Notes: generated by a model from the letters alone, not told the origin. A stretch of DNA of 34,863 nt from Bacteroidales bacterium (GCA_012522795.1 JAAYJT010000049.1:1-34863); one strand, 5' to 3'; positions 9,700 through 18,828 are shown, counted from the first letter of the stretch. Numbers and translations are program-made.

Positions 9700-10128
9700 A
9701 TGATTAGTTTTCATTCATTGATACCGGATTTCCAACTTAAAAAGAAAAGAGAAATAAAGAGCTGGATAAAAAGAGTAATTGAAATTGAAAACCAAAAAGT
9801 AGGTCAGGTTGATATTATATTCTGTTCAGATGAGTATTTACTTGAAATGAATACTAAATATTTGAACCACAATTATTTAACAGATATTATTACTTTTGGT
9901 TTAAGCGAAGATACTAAAAAAATTTCCGGGGATTTGTTTATTAGTATTGAAAGGGTTGAAGAGAATTCACAAACTTATAATACAACGTTTGATGAAGAGC
10001 TTAGGAGGGTTATTGTTCATGGAGTTTTACATTTAATTGGTTATGATGATAAACAGAAATCTGATAAACAAGTTATGACAGGTAAGGAAGATATATATCT
10101 TTCAGAGTTTAAGAAGATTGATAAATAA
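9700..10128 (+). CDS. ybeY: Endoribonuclease YbeY (rRNA maturation factor)
   Basis: Metal-dependent endoribonuclease involved in 16S rRNA 3'-end maturation and ribosome quality control; 142 aa, a normal length. The signature HGVLHLIGYDD places metal ligands H107 and H111. The third ligand, His in E. coli and most bacteria, is Asp (D117) here; from memory this substitution recurs in Bacteroidota, so it need not mean loss of function. The gene begins 3 bp after the DUF4175 gene and lies before mnmG, an arrangement I recall as common in this phylum. Confidence 0.93.
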   Translation: MISFHSLIPDFQLKKKREIKSWIKRVIEIENQKVGQVDIIFCSDEYLLEMNTKYLNHNYLTDIITFGLSEDTKKISGDLFISIERVEENSQTYNTTFDEELRRVIVHGVLHLIGYDDKQKSDKQVMTGKEDIYLSEFKKIDK

Positions 10129-10163
10129 AGGTATTGGAATATAGAAGCCTAAGTGAGTTATAT

Positions 10164-10179
10164 GGTTTCACGTGAAACA
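10164..10179. promoter_or_regulatory. parS: parS-like site (ParB/Spo0J-binding palindrome), mnmG 5' side
   Basis: GGTTTCACGTGAAACA matches the parS consensus TGTTTCACGTGAAACA at 15 of 16 positions, and its inner 14 bases form a perfect palindrome. It lies directly upstream of the preferred mnmG start (ATG 10186). No parA or parB gene is in the window, so ParB binding is inferred from the sequence. Confidence 0.8.
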
Positions 10180-10185
10180 TTTGAG

Positions 10186-12057
10186 ATGTTTAATGAATAC
10201 GACGTAATAGTGGTTGGTGCAGGACATGCCGGTAGCGAGGCTGCTGCCGCTGCTGCTAATATGGGTTCAAGAGTATTGCTTATAAGCCTGAGCCGACAAA
10301 ATATAGCTCAAATGTCGTGTAACCCTGCTATGGGCGGTATAGCAAAAGGACAAATTATTCGAGAGATAGATGCACTTGGAGGATATTCTGCAATTGTAAC
10401 TGACAAAACCATGATACAATTTAGAATGCTGAATAAGTCAAAAGGTCCTGCATTGTGGAGCCCAAGAGCCCAAAGTGACAGGTTCAGTTTTTCTCAGGAG
10501 TGGCGAGTAGTTCTCGAAAAACTGGGAAATATCCATTTCTGGCAGGATACAGTAACAGGATTAATTGTAAAAAAAAATAAGGTTTTGGGTGTTAAAACAA
10601 AAATGGGCTTAAAAATTAAATCTAAAACCGTTATACTTACTACTGGTACTTTTCTTAATGGCATCATATATATTGGTAAAAAGAGTTTTGGAGGAGGTAG
10701 ACTTGGGGAACCTGCTACAAAAGGAATTACTGAAAATCTTGTGGAACTTGGTTTTCAATCTGACAGGTTAAAAACAGGAACTCCTGTTCGTGTTGATGGA
10801 AGATCAATGGATTTTTCAAAGATGAAGGAACAGAAAGGCGATGACAATCCTGGGAAATTTTCGTATTTAAACACACCAAAACTCAAAAAGCAATTAAGCT
10901 GTTATATTACTTATACCAATGAGGAAGTACATGATATTTTGAGAACCGGCTTTCAATTTTCTCCTATGTTTACCGGCAGAATTGAAGGAATTGGTCCTCG
11001 TTATTGCCCCTCAGTTGAGGATAAAATTGACAGATTTTCGCATAGAAATAGTCATCAGATTTTTGCTGAACCCGAAGGATGGAATACGGTGGAATATTAT
11101 TTGAATGGTTTTTCATCATCATTACCTGAAGATATACAGTATAAAGCCTTAAAAAAGATTCCAGGGCTTGAAAATGCCAGGATATTTCATCCCGGATATG
11201 CAATTGAATACGATTATTTTCCTCCGGTACAGCTTAAATATACTCTTGAAACAAAATTAATAGAGAATCTGTATTTTGCGGGGCAAATAAATGGTACTAC
11301 AGGTTATGAGGAAGCCGGTGCGCAGGGAATAATTGCAGGAATAAATGCTCATTTAAAAATTAATGATCAGAGGGAATTTATATTAAAACGTTCTGATGCC
11401 TATATTGGTGTTTTAATTGATGACTTAATAACCAAAGGCGTTGATGAACCTTACCGGATGTTTACATCAAGGGCTGAATACCGGTTGCTTTTACGACAGG
11501 ATAATGCCGATTTAAGATTAACAAAGCTTAGTTACGATATTGGGCTTGCTGATAAAGAACGCATGGATACTCTGATTGAGAGAGAGGCTAAAATCTCGAA
11601 AATAATGAATTACATTAAAAAAATCAGCATTACTCCTGATGCAATAAACGGATTATTGCAAATGAAAGATTCCCAGCCAATTTCTCAAAAAACCAAATTA
11701 TCTTCTATTCTTTTACGCCCGCAAATATCATTGAATGATCTTATTATGCATCTTCCTGATCTGAATTCGTTTGTTGATTCAATAAATGCACGAAATTCTG
11801 AGGAAACTGATACTGCTGAAATTTTAATTAAATACAAAGGTTATCTGGAAAAGGAAAAAGACTTAGCCCAGAAACTGTCAAAACATGAAAATATAAGCTT
11901 GCAGGAAGATTTTGATTATCATCAGTTAAGTTCAATTTCCTATGAAGCACGTGAAAAATTAAACAGGATAAAACCCAGAACGATCGGGCAGGCTTCAAGG
12001 ATAAGCGGGGTTTCACCTGCTGATATTTCTGTTTTGCTGGTTTATATGGGACGATAA
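10186..12057 (+). CDS. mnmG: tRNA uridine-5-carboxymethylaminomethyl modification enzyme MnmG (GidA)
   Basis: FAD-dependent partner of MnmE that installs the cmnm5 group on wobble U34 of certain tRNAs. The N-terminal dinucleotide-binding motif [10 protein letters not shown], the GidA signature [12 protein letters not shown] and the C-terminal helical tRNA/MnmE-binding region are all present. I choose ATG 10186, giving 623 aa, because homologues begin a few residues before YDVIVVG. Alternatives are ATG 10162 and GTG 10153, which would make the parS palindrome coding (MVSRETFE). A second parS-like site follows the stop. MnmE is not in the window. The ybeY-mnmG gap is short, so they may share a transcript. 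Confidence 0.96.
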   Translation: MFNEYDVIVVGAGHAGSEAAAAAANMGSRVLLISLSRQNIAQMSCNPAMGGIAKGQIIREIDALGGYSAIVTDKTMIQFRMLNKSKGPALWSPRAQSDRFSFSQEWRVVLEKLGNIHFWQDTVTGLIVKKNKVLGVKTKMGLKIKSKTVILTTGTFLNGIIYIGKKSFGGGRLGEPATKGITENLVELGFQSDRLKTGTPVRVDGRSMDFSKMKEQKGDDNPGKFSYLNTPKLKKQLSCYITYTNEEVHDILRTGFQFSPMFTGRIEGIGPRYCPSVEDKIDRFSHRNSHQIFAEPEGWNTVEYYLNGFSSSLPEDIQYKALKKIPGLENARIFHPGYAIEYDYFPPVQLKYTLETKLIENLYFAGQINGTTGYEEAGAQGIIAGINAHLKINDQREFILKRSDAYIGVLIDDLITKGVDEPYRMFTSRAEYRLLLRQDNADLRLTKLSYDIGLADKERMDTLIEREAKISKIMNYIKKISITPDAINGLLQMKDSQPISQKTKLSSILLRPQISLNDLIMHLPDLNSFVDSINARNSEETDTAEILIKYKGYLEKEKDLAQKLSKHENISLQEDFDYHQLSSISYEAREKLNRIKPRTIGQASRISGVSPADISVLLVYMGR

Positions 12058-12059
12058 TC

Positions 12060-12075
12060 ATTTTCACGTGAAACA
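12060..12075. promoter_or_regulatory. parS: parS-like site, mnmG 3' side
   Basis: ATTTTCACGTGAAACA matches the parS consensus at 14 of 16 positions, with a perfect 12-bp palindromic core TTTCACGTGAAA shifted within TTTTCACGTGAAAC. It starts 3 bp after the mnmG stop and ends 7 bp before the next ATG (12083). A GTG at 12068 inside the palindrome could be read as a start but is less likely than the ATG. Confidence 0.72.
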
Positions 12076-12082
12076 AAGCAGA

Positions 12083-12979
12083 ATGCAAACTATTTTAACT
12101 AAGCCAGACGAATGTATTCTATGTAAAGGAACTGACTTCGGGTTTTTCCTTGAATTAAAAGATCATTTTCTCAGCAAACAATCATTTAGTTTATTACAGT
12201 GCAAATCGTGCGGATTAATGTACACAACACCTCAGCCTGATATTAATGATATTCAGGATTATTACAATTCAAAGGATTATACATCGCATGATACACGAGA
12301 TAATTCGTTAAAGAATTTTTTATATAAAATTGCAAGAAAAATATCACTTGCATCAAAATTAAAGCTGATTTCTTCCTATAAGAATTATGGTAAGTTACTC
12401 GATATAGGAGCAGGAACAGGAGAATTTATTAATTATTTTCATAAACACGGCTGGGAGGTATCGGGGATTGAACCAAATGAAAAAGCAAGAGAACAGGCAA
12501 GGAATAAATACAAATTGAATGTCGGGAACATTGATGATTTGAACGGGATAGCAGAAAGTTCGCTTGATGTAATCACTATGTGGCACGTACTGGAACATAC
12601 GTTTGATCCGGTAAAACAAATTAAACTGAATTTTAAATTATTAAAACCCAATGGTTTGCTAGTACTTGCTTTGCCAAATTATGGCTCGTGGGATGCACAT
12701 CACTATAAACAGTATTGGGCAGCCTATGATGTTCCGCGTCATTTATTTCATTTTTCTGAAAATGCAGTTAATAACATTGCGAAATTAACTGGATTTTATG
12801 TTCATGACAAAAAACCTCTTAAATTTGATGCCTATTATATAAGCTTGTTAAGCGAAAAATATAAAACAGGGAAAACGAATTATTTAAAAGTGGGAATTAA
12901 TGGTTTCAGATCAAATTGGGCTGCATACAGCGGACATTCGGGATATTCGAGCTTGATTTATGTGCTGAAGAAGAATTAA
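12083..12979 (+). CDS. Class I SAM-dependent methyltransferase with N-terminal Cys4 zinc ribbon
   Basis: A 298-aa protein. Four Cys in two CxxC pairs (C11/C14 and C40/C43) suggest an N-terminal zinc ribbon. The SAM-binding motif I, LLDIGAGTG, is at 105-113, and the motif IV-like MWHVLEH segment follows. This matches the family of small methyltransferases often found in glycan, lipid or quinone pathways; the substrate cannot be inferred. The ATG at 12083 is preferred over the GTG at 12068, which is embedded in the parS site. It follows mnmG closely and may be read from the same transcript. Confidence 0.85.
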   Translation: MQTILTKPDECILCKGTDFGFFLELKDHFLSKQSFSLLQCKSCGLMYTTPQPDINDIQDYYNSKDYTSHDTRDNSLKNFLYKIARKISLASKLKLISSYKNYGKLLDIGAGTGEFINYFHKHGWEVSGIEPNEKAREQARNKYKLNVGNIDDLNGIAESSLDVITMWHVLEHTFDPVKQIKLNFKLLKPNGLLVLALPNYGSWDAHHYKQYWAAYDVPRHLFHFSENAVNNIAKLTGFYVHDKKPLKFDAYYISLLSEKYKTGKTNYLKVGINGFRSNWAAYSGHSGYSSLIYVLKKN

Positions 12980-12996
12980 GCCAATTTAAGGCTTTT
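12978..12996 (+). terminator. Weak terminator-like hairpin after the methyltransferase
   Basis: AAGCC (12978-12982) pairs with GGCTT (12990-12994) across a 7-nt loop, followed by a run of four T counting the stem end. The stem is only 5 bp and overlaps the stop codon, so termination would be leaky at best. Confidence 0.3.
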
Positions 12997-13116
12997 AAAA
13001 GTAATTATACCGCTGTATAATATTTTATATCAAACTGATCAAAAAAGTTTAACAGAGAGCCTGAAATTAAGTCGTTTTTTAAACATTGATAATCAGGAAA
13101 ATAATATCAAATCTCA

Positions 13117-16100
13117 ATGTTCAGGGCAATATTTAATAAAACTGCACGCACAAGATTTATAATTGCACTTGTTATGATAAGTGTGGCAGTTATTATTGGT
13201 TGTTTTGTAACAAGAACAATTAATGAATCCAAATATGTTGATCATGTAAATAGGATTCTGAAAGAAAAATCGGAAATTATTGATAACGAACTTCAAAATC
13301 TGGTTCAGATCCCGGATGATCATCTTTTTACCGGTAGTCCGTGTAAATATGACCGGGTTCAGGGTATTGAATTTCTTTTATATAAAAATGATACACTTGT
13401 ATATTGGTCCGATAATCTAAACGCTACCTCTTATATTTATGATTCGGTTTTATTTTCCAGTAATCTGGTTGAGCTCGGAAATGGGTATTATTACAAACGG
13501 GAATTGATCAGAGATGAAAAAATATATCTGGGCTTATTGTTGGTCCGAAAGAACTATAAATATGAAAATGAGTATATTACGAATGATTTTAATACTTGTT
13601 TTTCTCTTCCTCAAAACACATCAATAAGTTTAACGGAAAACGGAAATGATATAAAAAACGATGATGGAGTATACTTGTTTTCGTTGAATTTTCCGGATAA
13701 AAGAGTTATTAATGAAAACTGTCAGGTTCTTGTACTCTTCATTTATCTGACTTCATTGTTATTTCTGATTTCTTCCTTATTTCATCTATACCAGAGCTTT
13801 AGAAAAATATTCAGAAAATCCGACTGGTTTTTTCTGTTTTTCGTAGTTGATGTAATTATAATCCGTGCTTTGACTTTTTATTTCAGAATTCCCAGAATTC
13901 TATATGCAAGTAAATTATTCAGTCCATCGCATCTGGCAATTTCTAAAATACTTCCTTCTTTTGGGGATCTATTTGTAAATGTAGTTATTGTTTTTCTGTT
14001 AATATACTATTTCTTCACTTATTATAAGTTTAAAAATAAGGCTAATATAAATACAGTTTATAAGAAATTAACAGCTTTTATTTTATTATTAAGTGCCTAT
14101 ATATTTTTCAGATTATTTCAGGGATTATTTTATAAAATAGTAATAGATTCAACCATATCATTCAATCTTGGCAATATTTTCAGTCTTGATCTTATTAGCC
14201 TGCTGGGCTTTATTGCACTTGGGTTAATTGTTATTTCTTATTTCCTGCTGGGTGTAAAACTGAGCCAGACAGCACTGGAAATATCAGGGGATAAACGACT
14301 CTATATTCTTCTTTCAGTTATTACAGCGATGGTATTTTCTTTGCTTACGTTAATCCGTAACGATTTCCAGATTATTCCACCTGTATTCGTTTTTCTTTTT
14401 GTTATTTCTTTTGCTTTATGGAGTAAAAAGGAAGATAAACTATTTGATACTGCAAGAATAGTGATTTATTTATTCGCTTTTACCTTTATTACAACCCTTG
14501 ATCTGCAATTGTTAAATCAATATAAAGAAAAGCAGGAAAGGAAACTTATTGCAATGGAGTTGGCTTCAAACCGCGATGAAATAGTTGAATTTAAATTCAA
14601 ACAAATTGAAAGAGAAATATATAATGATACTATTTTACAGGCTCTTATCCGGGAAGCTTATTTAAAACCTGAAAACGAAAAGAAAGTAATTTCCTATATG
14701 CTGGACAGATATTTCAATGTTTCGTTTTCAAAATTTGATATTCAAATCACAATTTGCTTTCCTGAAAAACAATTATATGTTAAATCTCAGGATTACATAA
14801 TTGATTGTAACACGTTTTTTGAGAATTATATTGAAACTTACGGAGAAGAAACTTATAGCGAAATATTGTATTACATTTTCCCTGGCATAAACTATTTTGC
14901 TCATCTAAAATTTCCCGAGATGGCTGCATCTGGCATGGGTACTGTTTCCGTTTTTATTGAAATAAGTGCAAAGGCAATAGAAAAAGGTCTTGGATATCCT
15001 GAACTACTTATTGATAAGGCATATAAAAAGCCATACGATTTGTTCAATTATTCTTATGCAACATACATGGACGGTGAACTTGTACGTAGTGTGGGAAAAT
15101 ATTCATATGCCATCAAAGAAACTGAAATGCCAGTAAATAAAGATAACTTTAATTTCTTTGATCATCAGGATCATAATCATCTGGTTTATTATTCTGATAG
15201 TAATACCAATATTATTGTAAGCCTTCCAAAGCCCTCATTTTTAAACATAGTTGCGCCTTATTCGTACTTTTTAATCTTTCTTGGACTGTTAAGTTTTATA
15301 TTAAGTCTGATCATTAAAATACGTAACAGAGCTGCACTGCGCTTTGTTAGCTTCCGCTATCGGATACAATTCCTGATGTTTGGTATTATTCTCGTTTCCT
15401 ACCTTGTAATTGGGATTTCGGTTCTGGTTTATATTGTCCGCCTGAATGATAACAAGAATTTCAATGCTTTAAGGGAAAAAAATCATTCGGTACTGGTTGA
15501 GCTTGAAAATAAGCTTTCTTCATATGATAAATTTGATAAAGACGATAGTGAATATCTGAATGATTTATTGACAAATTCATCAATGATATTCTTTTCTGAC
15601 ATCAATCTTTATAATCCTAAAGGTATATTGATTTCATCGAGCAGACCTCAGGTGTTTGAAGAGGGACTTGTTTCGGATCGTATGAACCCTGAAGCATTCC
15701 GACAATTAGCTATTTATCATAAATCGTCATTTATTCACAGAGAATCAATCGGCAGTTATAAATATTTATCGGCATACATGCCTTTTCATAACGATAATTA
15801 CCAAATAACAGGCTATCTGAACCTGCCTTATTTTGCAAAACAAAGTGAATTGCGCCAGGAAATTTCAACTTTTCTGGTAACCTTTACCAATATTTATGTT
15901 GTGCTGATGGCACTGGGGTTGTTTTTTGCCTTACTTCTTTCAGGATATTTATTAAGACCTCTTATGCTGCTAAAAGCCAATTTGCAGAAGCTTAAACTTA
16001 GTGAATCAACTCAAAAGATTGAATGGAAAGGAAATGATGAAATCAGCGAATTAATTGGTGAGTATAACCGGATGACAGAAGAGCTGGTTAAAAGTGCTGA

Positions 16101-16800
16101 ATTACTTGCCCGATCAGAGAGAGAAAGTGCATGGCGCGAAATGGCAAAACAGGTCGCACATGAAATTAAAAATCCTTTGACGCCTATGAAGCTGAGTGTT
16201 CAATACCTGCAAAAAGCATGGAATGACAATGCTCCTGATTGGAATGAGCGTCTTGAAAGATTTTCTCAGACACTGATTCAACAGATAGATTCTCTTTCTG
16301 AAATTGCGTCAGCTTTTTCTGATTTTGCTTCTATGCCGGCTGCTACAAAAACAAAAATTAATCTTGCTGAAGTAATAAATGATTCGGCTTCTTTGTACAA
16401 GGATATCCAGAATATCCGCTTTATTATTTCATCTCCTGATATTGAATCAGACAGTTATATAATTGCAGATAAACGACAACTACTAAGGGTTTTTAATAAT
16501 TTGATACATAATTCAGTTCAGGCTATAGGAAACAAACCAGATGGTATGGTTCAAATAAGATTGAAAAAGGAAAACAATTATTTAATTGCAGAAATTCAGG
16601 ATAATGGTTCAGGAATGAATGATGAACAACGGGCAAAAGTGTTTTCACCTTATTTTACTACTAAAAGTAGTGGAATGGGCTTAGGTCTGGCAATTGTAAA
16701 AAACATTGTTTCAGGAATGGGAGGGAGCATAGAATTTGTTTCTGAGGAAAATCGTGGAACAATCTTCACACTTCGGTTTCCTGTAACTGATAATCTGTGA
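13117..16800 (+). CDS. Large multi-TM sensor histidine kinase, NtrY-like
   Basis: A 1227-aa inner-membrane kinase. The C-terminal transmitter is complete: H-box VAHEIKNPLTPMKLS with phospho-acceptor H1015, N-box NLIHNSVQAIG, G1 DNGSGM, F-box FSPYFTTK and G2 GMGLGLAI. A HAMP linker precedes the H-box (about 935-990). The N-terminal 930 residues are unusual. One TM and a periplasmic segment (about 35-200) are followed by a cluster of about eight TMs (205-470), a second soluble segment (about 475-705), two more TMs, a third extracytoplasmic segment (about 770-910) and a last TM. The H-box resembles NtrY-type nitrogen-sensing kinases. No response regulator lies next to it, so its output partner is unknown. 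Confidence 0.88.
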   Translation: MFRAIFNKTARTRFIIALVMISVAVIIGCFVTRTINESKYVDHVNRILKEKSEIIDNELQNLVQIPDDHLFTGSPCKYDRVQGIEFLLYKNDTLVYWSDNLNATSYIYDSVLFSSNLVELGNGYYYKRELIRDEKIYLGLLLVRKNYKYENEYITNDFNTCFSLPQNTSISLTENGNDIKNDDGVYLFSLNFPDKRVINENCQVLVLFIYLTSLLFLISSLFHLYQSFRKIFRKSDWFFLFFVVDVIIIRALTFYFRIPRILYASKLFSPSHLAISKILPSFGDLFVNVVIVFLLIYYFFTYYKFKNKANINTVYKKLTAFILLLSAYIFFRLFQGLFYKIVIDSTISFNLGNIFSLDLISLLGFIALGLIVISYFLLGVKLSQTALEISGDKRLYILLSVITAMVFSLLTLIRNDFQIIPPVFVFLFVISFALWSKKEDKLFDTARIVIYLFAFTFITTLDLQLLNQYKEKQERKLIAMELASNRDEIVEFKFKQIEREIYNDTILQALIREAYLKPENEKKVISYMLDRYFNVSFSKFDIQITICFPEKQLYVKSQDYIIDCNTFFENYIETYGEETYSEILYYIFPGINYFAHLKFPEMAASGMGTVSVFIEISAKAIEKGLGYPELLIDKAYKKPYDLFNYSYATYMDGELVRSVGKYSYAIKETEMPVNKDNFNFFDHQDHNHLVYYSDSNTNIIVSLPKPSFLNIVAPYSYFLIFLGLLSFILSLIIKIRNRAALRFVSFRYRIQFLMFGIILVSYLVIGISVLVYIVRLNDNKNFNALREKNHSVLVELENKLSSYDKFDKDDSEYLNDLLTNSSMIFFSDINLYNPKGILISSSRPQVFEEGLVSDRMNPEAFRQLAIYHKSSFIHRESIGSYKYLSAYMPFHNDNYQITGYLNLPYFAKQSELRQEISTFLVTFTNIYVVLMALGLFFALLLSGYLLRPLMLLKANLQKLKLSESTQKIEWKGNDEISELIGEYNRMTEELVKSAELLARSERESAWREMAKQVAHEIKNPLTPMKLSVQYLQKAWNDNAPDWNERLERFSQTLIQQIDSLSEIASAFSDFASMPAATKTKINLAEVINDSASLYKDIQNIRFIISSPDIESDSYIIADKRQLLRVFNNLIHNSVQAIGNKPDGMVQIRLKKENNYLIAEIQDNGSGMNDEQRAKVFSPYFTTKSSGMGLGLAIVKNIVSGMGGSIEFVSEENRGTIFTLRFPVTDNL

Positions 16801-16859
16801 TGATATCAAATATTTTATCCTTGATTTGCAAAGAGCTGATGTAAGCAGTCCAATTTATT

Positions 16860-16867
16860 TATTTTTG
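16860..16867 (+). promoter_or_regulatory. Predicted -7 box for the flippase gene
   Basis: TATTTTTG matches TAnnTTTG exactly, 24 bp before the TTG start at 16892. No clear -33 element at normal spacing. Confidence 0.4.
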
Positions 16868-16891
16868 CGCTATTCTTTATAAGTGTAAGCA

Positions 16892-18361
16892 TTGAATGTA
16901 TTAAAGCGACTTGCCGGACAAACTGCCATTTACGGACTGCCAACCATAATAGGCAGAGTACTGAATTACCTGTTGGTTCCACTTTATACAAGGGTGCTTG
17001 ACCCTGCTGAATATGGTGTTGTTACTGAGTTTTATGCTTATGTTGCATTTCTTTATGTTCTTTTGGGCTATGGAATGGAAACGGCTTTTTTTCGTTATTC
17101 CAAAACAGAAGAATCAGGAAAGATAGTATTCAGCACGGCTCTTCTTTCCATAATAGCTACCACGCTATTATTCCTTATCCTTGCTATTGGATTTTCCGGA
17201 AATATTGCTTCCTATATGGGGTATGCTTCACACAGGGAATACATTATCTGGTTTGCTCTTATTCTCGGATTTGATTCCATATGTGCCATCCCTTTTGCAC
17301 AATTGCGCCAGCAAGGCAGGGCTGCACGTTTTGCTTTTGTCAGAAGCGTGAATATTTTCACAAATATAGGATTAAACCTGTTTTTCTTACTTTTCTGTCC
17401 ATTTGCGCTAAAAACCTGGGGTTCTACAGCTATACTGGAATTCATTTATAATCCTGATTTTGGGGTATGGTATATTTTTATTTCAAACCTGATAGCCAGC
17501 ACAATTACTTTTGTATTGCTAATATCATCGGCTAAGGGTGTGAAACTTGTTTTTAATGCTGCTTTATGGAAACAAATGATAATCTATGCCTGGCCATTAT
17601 TGATTTTTGGTCTTGCCGGGGTAGTGAATGAAACTTTTGACAGAATATTGTTAAAACATCTTTTACCTGAAGATTCAGACCCTATTTATCAATTAGGTAT
17701 TTATGGAGCTTGTTATAAGATTTCAATTTTGATGACATTATTTATTCAAACATATAAATATGCGGCTGAACCATTTTTTTTTGAGCAGATGAAAAATCAG
17801 GATGCAAAATTGCTTTATGCCCGTGTGATGAATTATTTTGTTGCTATTTGCGGCTTTATTTTTGCAGCTATCATGCTTAACATTGATATTGTTATCCTGT
17901 TGATTGGTAGGGAGTTTCGTGAAGGGGCAGCGGTAATACCAATTTTATTAATGGCAAATTTATTTTTAGGAATTTTTTATAATCTTTCAGTTTGGTTCAA
18001 ACTCACCGGAAAAACTTTTCATGGGGCTATGGTTGCAGTAGCTGGCATGATAATAACGCTTGTGCTGAACTTTTTGCTTATTCCCAGGTTTGGCTATATC
18101 GGAGCAGCATGGGCAACCTTTATATGTTATGCCAGCATGATGATAATTTCGTATCTACTCGGTCGCCGTTATTATCCGGTTCCATATAATGTATTAAAAA
18201 TCAGCCTCTATATTATTTTAGCTGCATTTCTTTATTATCTGAGCACGTTATTTAAATTTGAGAACCGGTTGCTCATCAGATTCTCTAGTTTAGTGTTATT
18301 AATGATGTATGTTGTAATAGTGATATTTGCTGAGAAATATCATAAACCAGAAGTAGCTTAA
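16892..18361 (+). CDS. Polysaccharide/oligosaccharide flippase (Wzx/MATE superfamily)
   Basis: An integral membrane protein of 489 aa with 12-14 hydrophobic helices through its length. The start, AGQTAIYGLPTIIGRVLNYL, is typical of Bacteroidota Wzx-like flippases, which move lipid-linked glycans or related substrates across the inner membrane. The start must be the TTG at 16892: an in-frame TAA lies one codon upstream (16886-16888), the protein's conserved N-terminus begins immediately, and no ATG is available nearby. No glycosyltransferases are adjacent, so the substrate is unknown. An exact -7 box upstream suggests its own promoter, separate from the kinase. Confidence 0.88.
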   Translation: MNVLKRLAGQTAIYGLPTIIGRVLNYLLVPLYTRVLDPAEYGVVTEFYAYVAFLYVLLGYGMETAFFRYSKTEESGKIVFSTALLSIIATTLLFLILAIGFSGNIASYMGYASHREYIIWFALILGFDSICAIPFAQLRQQGRAARFAFVRSVNIFTNIGLNLFFLLFCPFALKTWGSTAILEFIYNPDFGVWYIFISNLIASTITFVLLISSAKGVKLVFNAALWKQMIIYAWPLLIFGLAGVVNETFDRILLKHLLPEDSDPIYQLGIYGACYKISILMTLFIQTYKYAAEPFFFEQMKNQDAKLLYARVMNYFVAICGFIFAAIMLNIDIVILLIGREFREGAAVIPILLMANLFLGIFYNLSVWFKLTGKTFHGAMVAVAGMIITLVLNFLLIPRFGYIGAAWATFICYASMMIISYLLGRRYYPVPYNVLKISLYIILAAFLYYLSTLFKFENRLLIRFSSLVLLMMYVVIVIFAEKYHKPEVA

Positions 18362-18462
18362 AGGGAGTGCTGGGGTATTTAGAGCCTGATAAAGTATATG
18401 ATTATTTTGCTTTCCTGCTAATTATAAAAATTTGAATATCAAGTATTGTGTAAGTTTTTTAG

Positions 18463-18534
18463 TAGCCCCGCTAGGAATCGAACCTAGATTTAAAGTTTAG
18501 GAAACTTTCGTTCTATCCATTGAACTACAGGGCC
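18463..18534 (-). tRNA. tRNA-Arg (anticodon CCU)
   Basis: A 72-nt cloverleaf on the minus strand. The acceptor stem GGCCCTG pairs with CGGGGCT, including G-U pairs at positions 1-72 and 6-67. The D stem is GTTC/GAAC, the anticodon stem AAAGT/ACTTT with loop TTCCTAA (anticodon CCT), and the T stem CTAGG/CCTAG with loop TTCGATT. The discriminator is A and CCA is not encoded. It reads AGG codons. Confidence 0.95.
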
Positions 18535-18556
18535 ATTTTTAAAGCTTTTGAGGCTG

Positions 18557-18564
18557 CAAAAATA
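18557..18564 (-). promoter_or_regulatory. Predicted -7 box for tRNA-Arg
   Basis: The minus-strand sequence is TATTTTTG, an exact TAnnTTTG, 22 bp before the tRNA-Arg 5' end. It faces away from the tRNA-CAU promoter, making the pair divergent. Confidence 0.45.
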
Positions 18565-18613
18565 ATAAATCAGTTCTGAATAGCAGAAATAAAAACTTTT
18601 TCATTCTATCAAA

Positions 18614-18643
18614 TTGTATTTATTAAGCAATTTTGTATTTTTG
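18614..18643 (+). promoter_or_regulatory. Predicted promoter of tRNA-CAU
   Basis: TTG at 18614-18616, a 19-bp spacer, then TATTTTTG at 18636-18643. Both the -33 and -7 elements of the Bacteroidota consensus are present at standard spacing, about 45 bp before the mature tRNA 5' end. Confidence 0.6.
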
Positions 18644-18687
18644 CAACCCGTTTTTATCTGATATCAGGATCTGATTAGATAAAAAAA

Positions 18688-18761
18688 GCGCCTATAGCTC
18701 AGTTGGTTAGAGCAACTGACTCATAATCAGTAGGTCCCTGGTTCAAGTCCAGGTAGGCGCA
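18688..18761 (+). tRNA. tRNA with anticodon CAU (elongator Met, or Ile2 if lysidine-modified)
   Basis: A 74-nt cloverleaf. The acceptor stem GCGCCTA pairs with TAGGCGC, the D stem is GCTC/GAGC, the anticodon stem ACTGA/TCAGT with loop CTCATAA, and the T stem CCTGG/CCAGG with loop TTCAAGT; discriminator A, no encoded CCA. The intact G1-C72 pair and the lack of GGG/CCC in the anticodon stem exclude initiator tRNA. The T arm resembles tRNA-Ile2, where TilS would convert C34 to lysidine, but elongator Met remains possible. Confidence 0.93.
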
Positions 18762-18764
18762 CAG

Positions 18765-18803
18765 AAAAACCACTTACAATATTTGCTGTAAGTGGTTTTT
18801 TAT
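18765..18803. terminator. Bidirectional terminator between tRNA-CAU and hemD
   Basis: A perfect 14-bp stem (18765-18778 with 18787-18800) around an 8-nt loop. The outer arms are A-rich and T-rich, so both directions end in a T run. It serves tRNA-CAU on the plus strand and hemD, which stops at 18829, on the minus strand. Confidence 0.88.
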
Positions 18804-18828
18804 TTTTTGAAACCTGGTAGTATTGTTT

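Noticed and set aside
11943-11958. Third CACGTG-containing sequence inside mnmG
   Set aside because: Only 12 of 16 positions fit parS and the left arm is not palindromic; probably coding chance.
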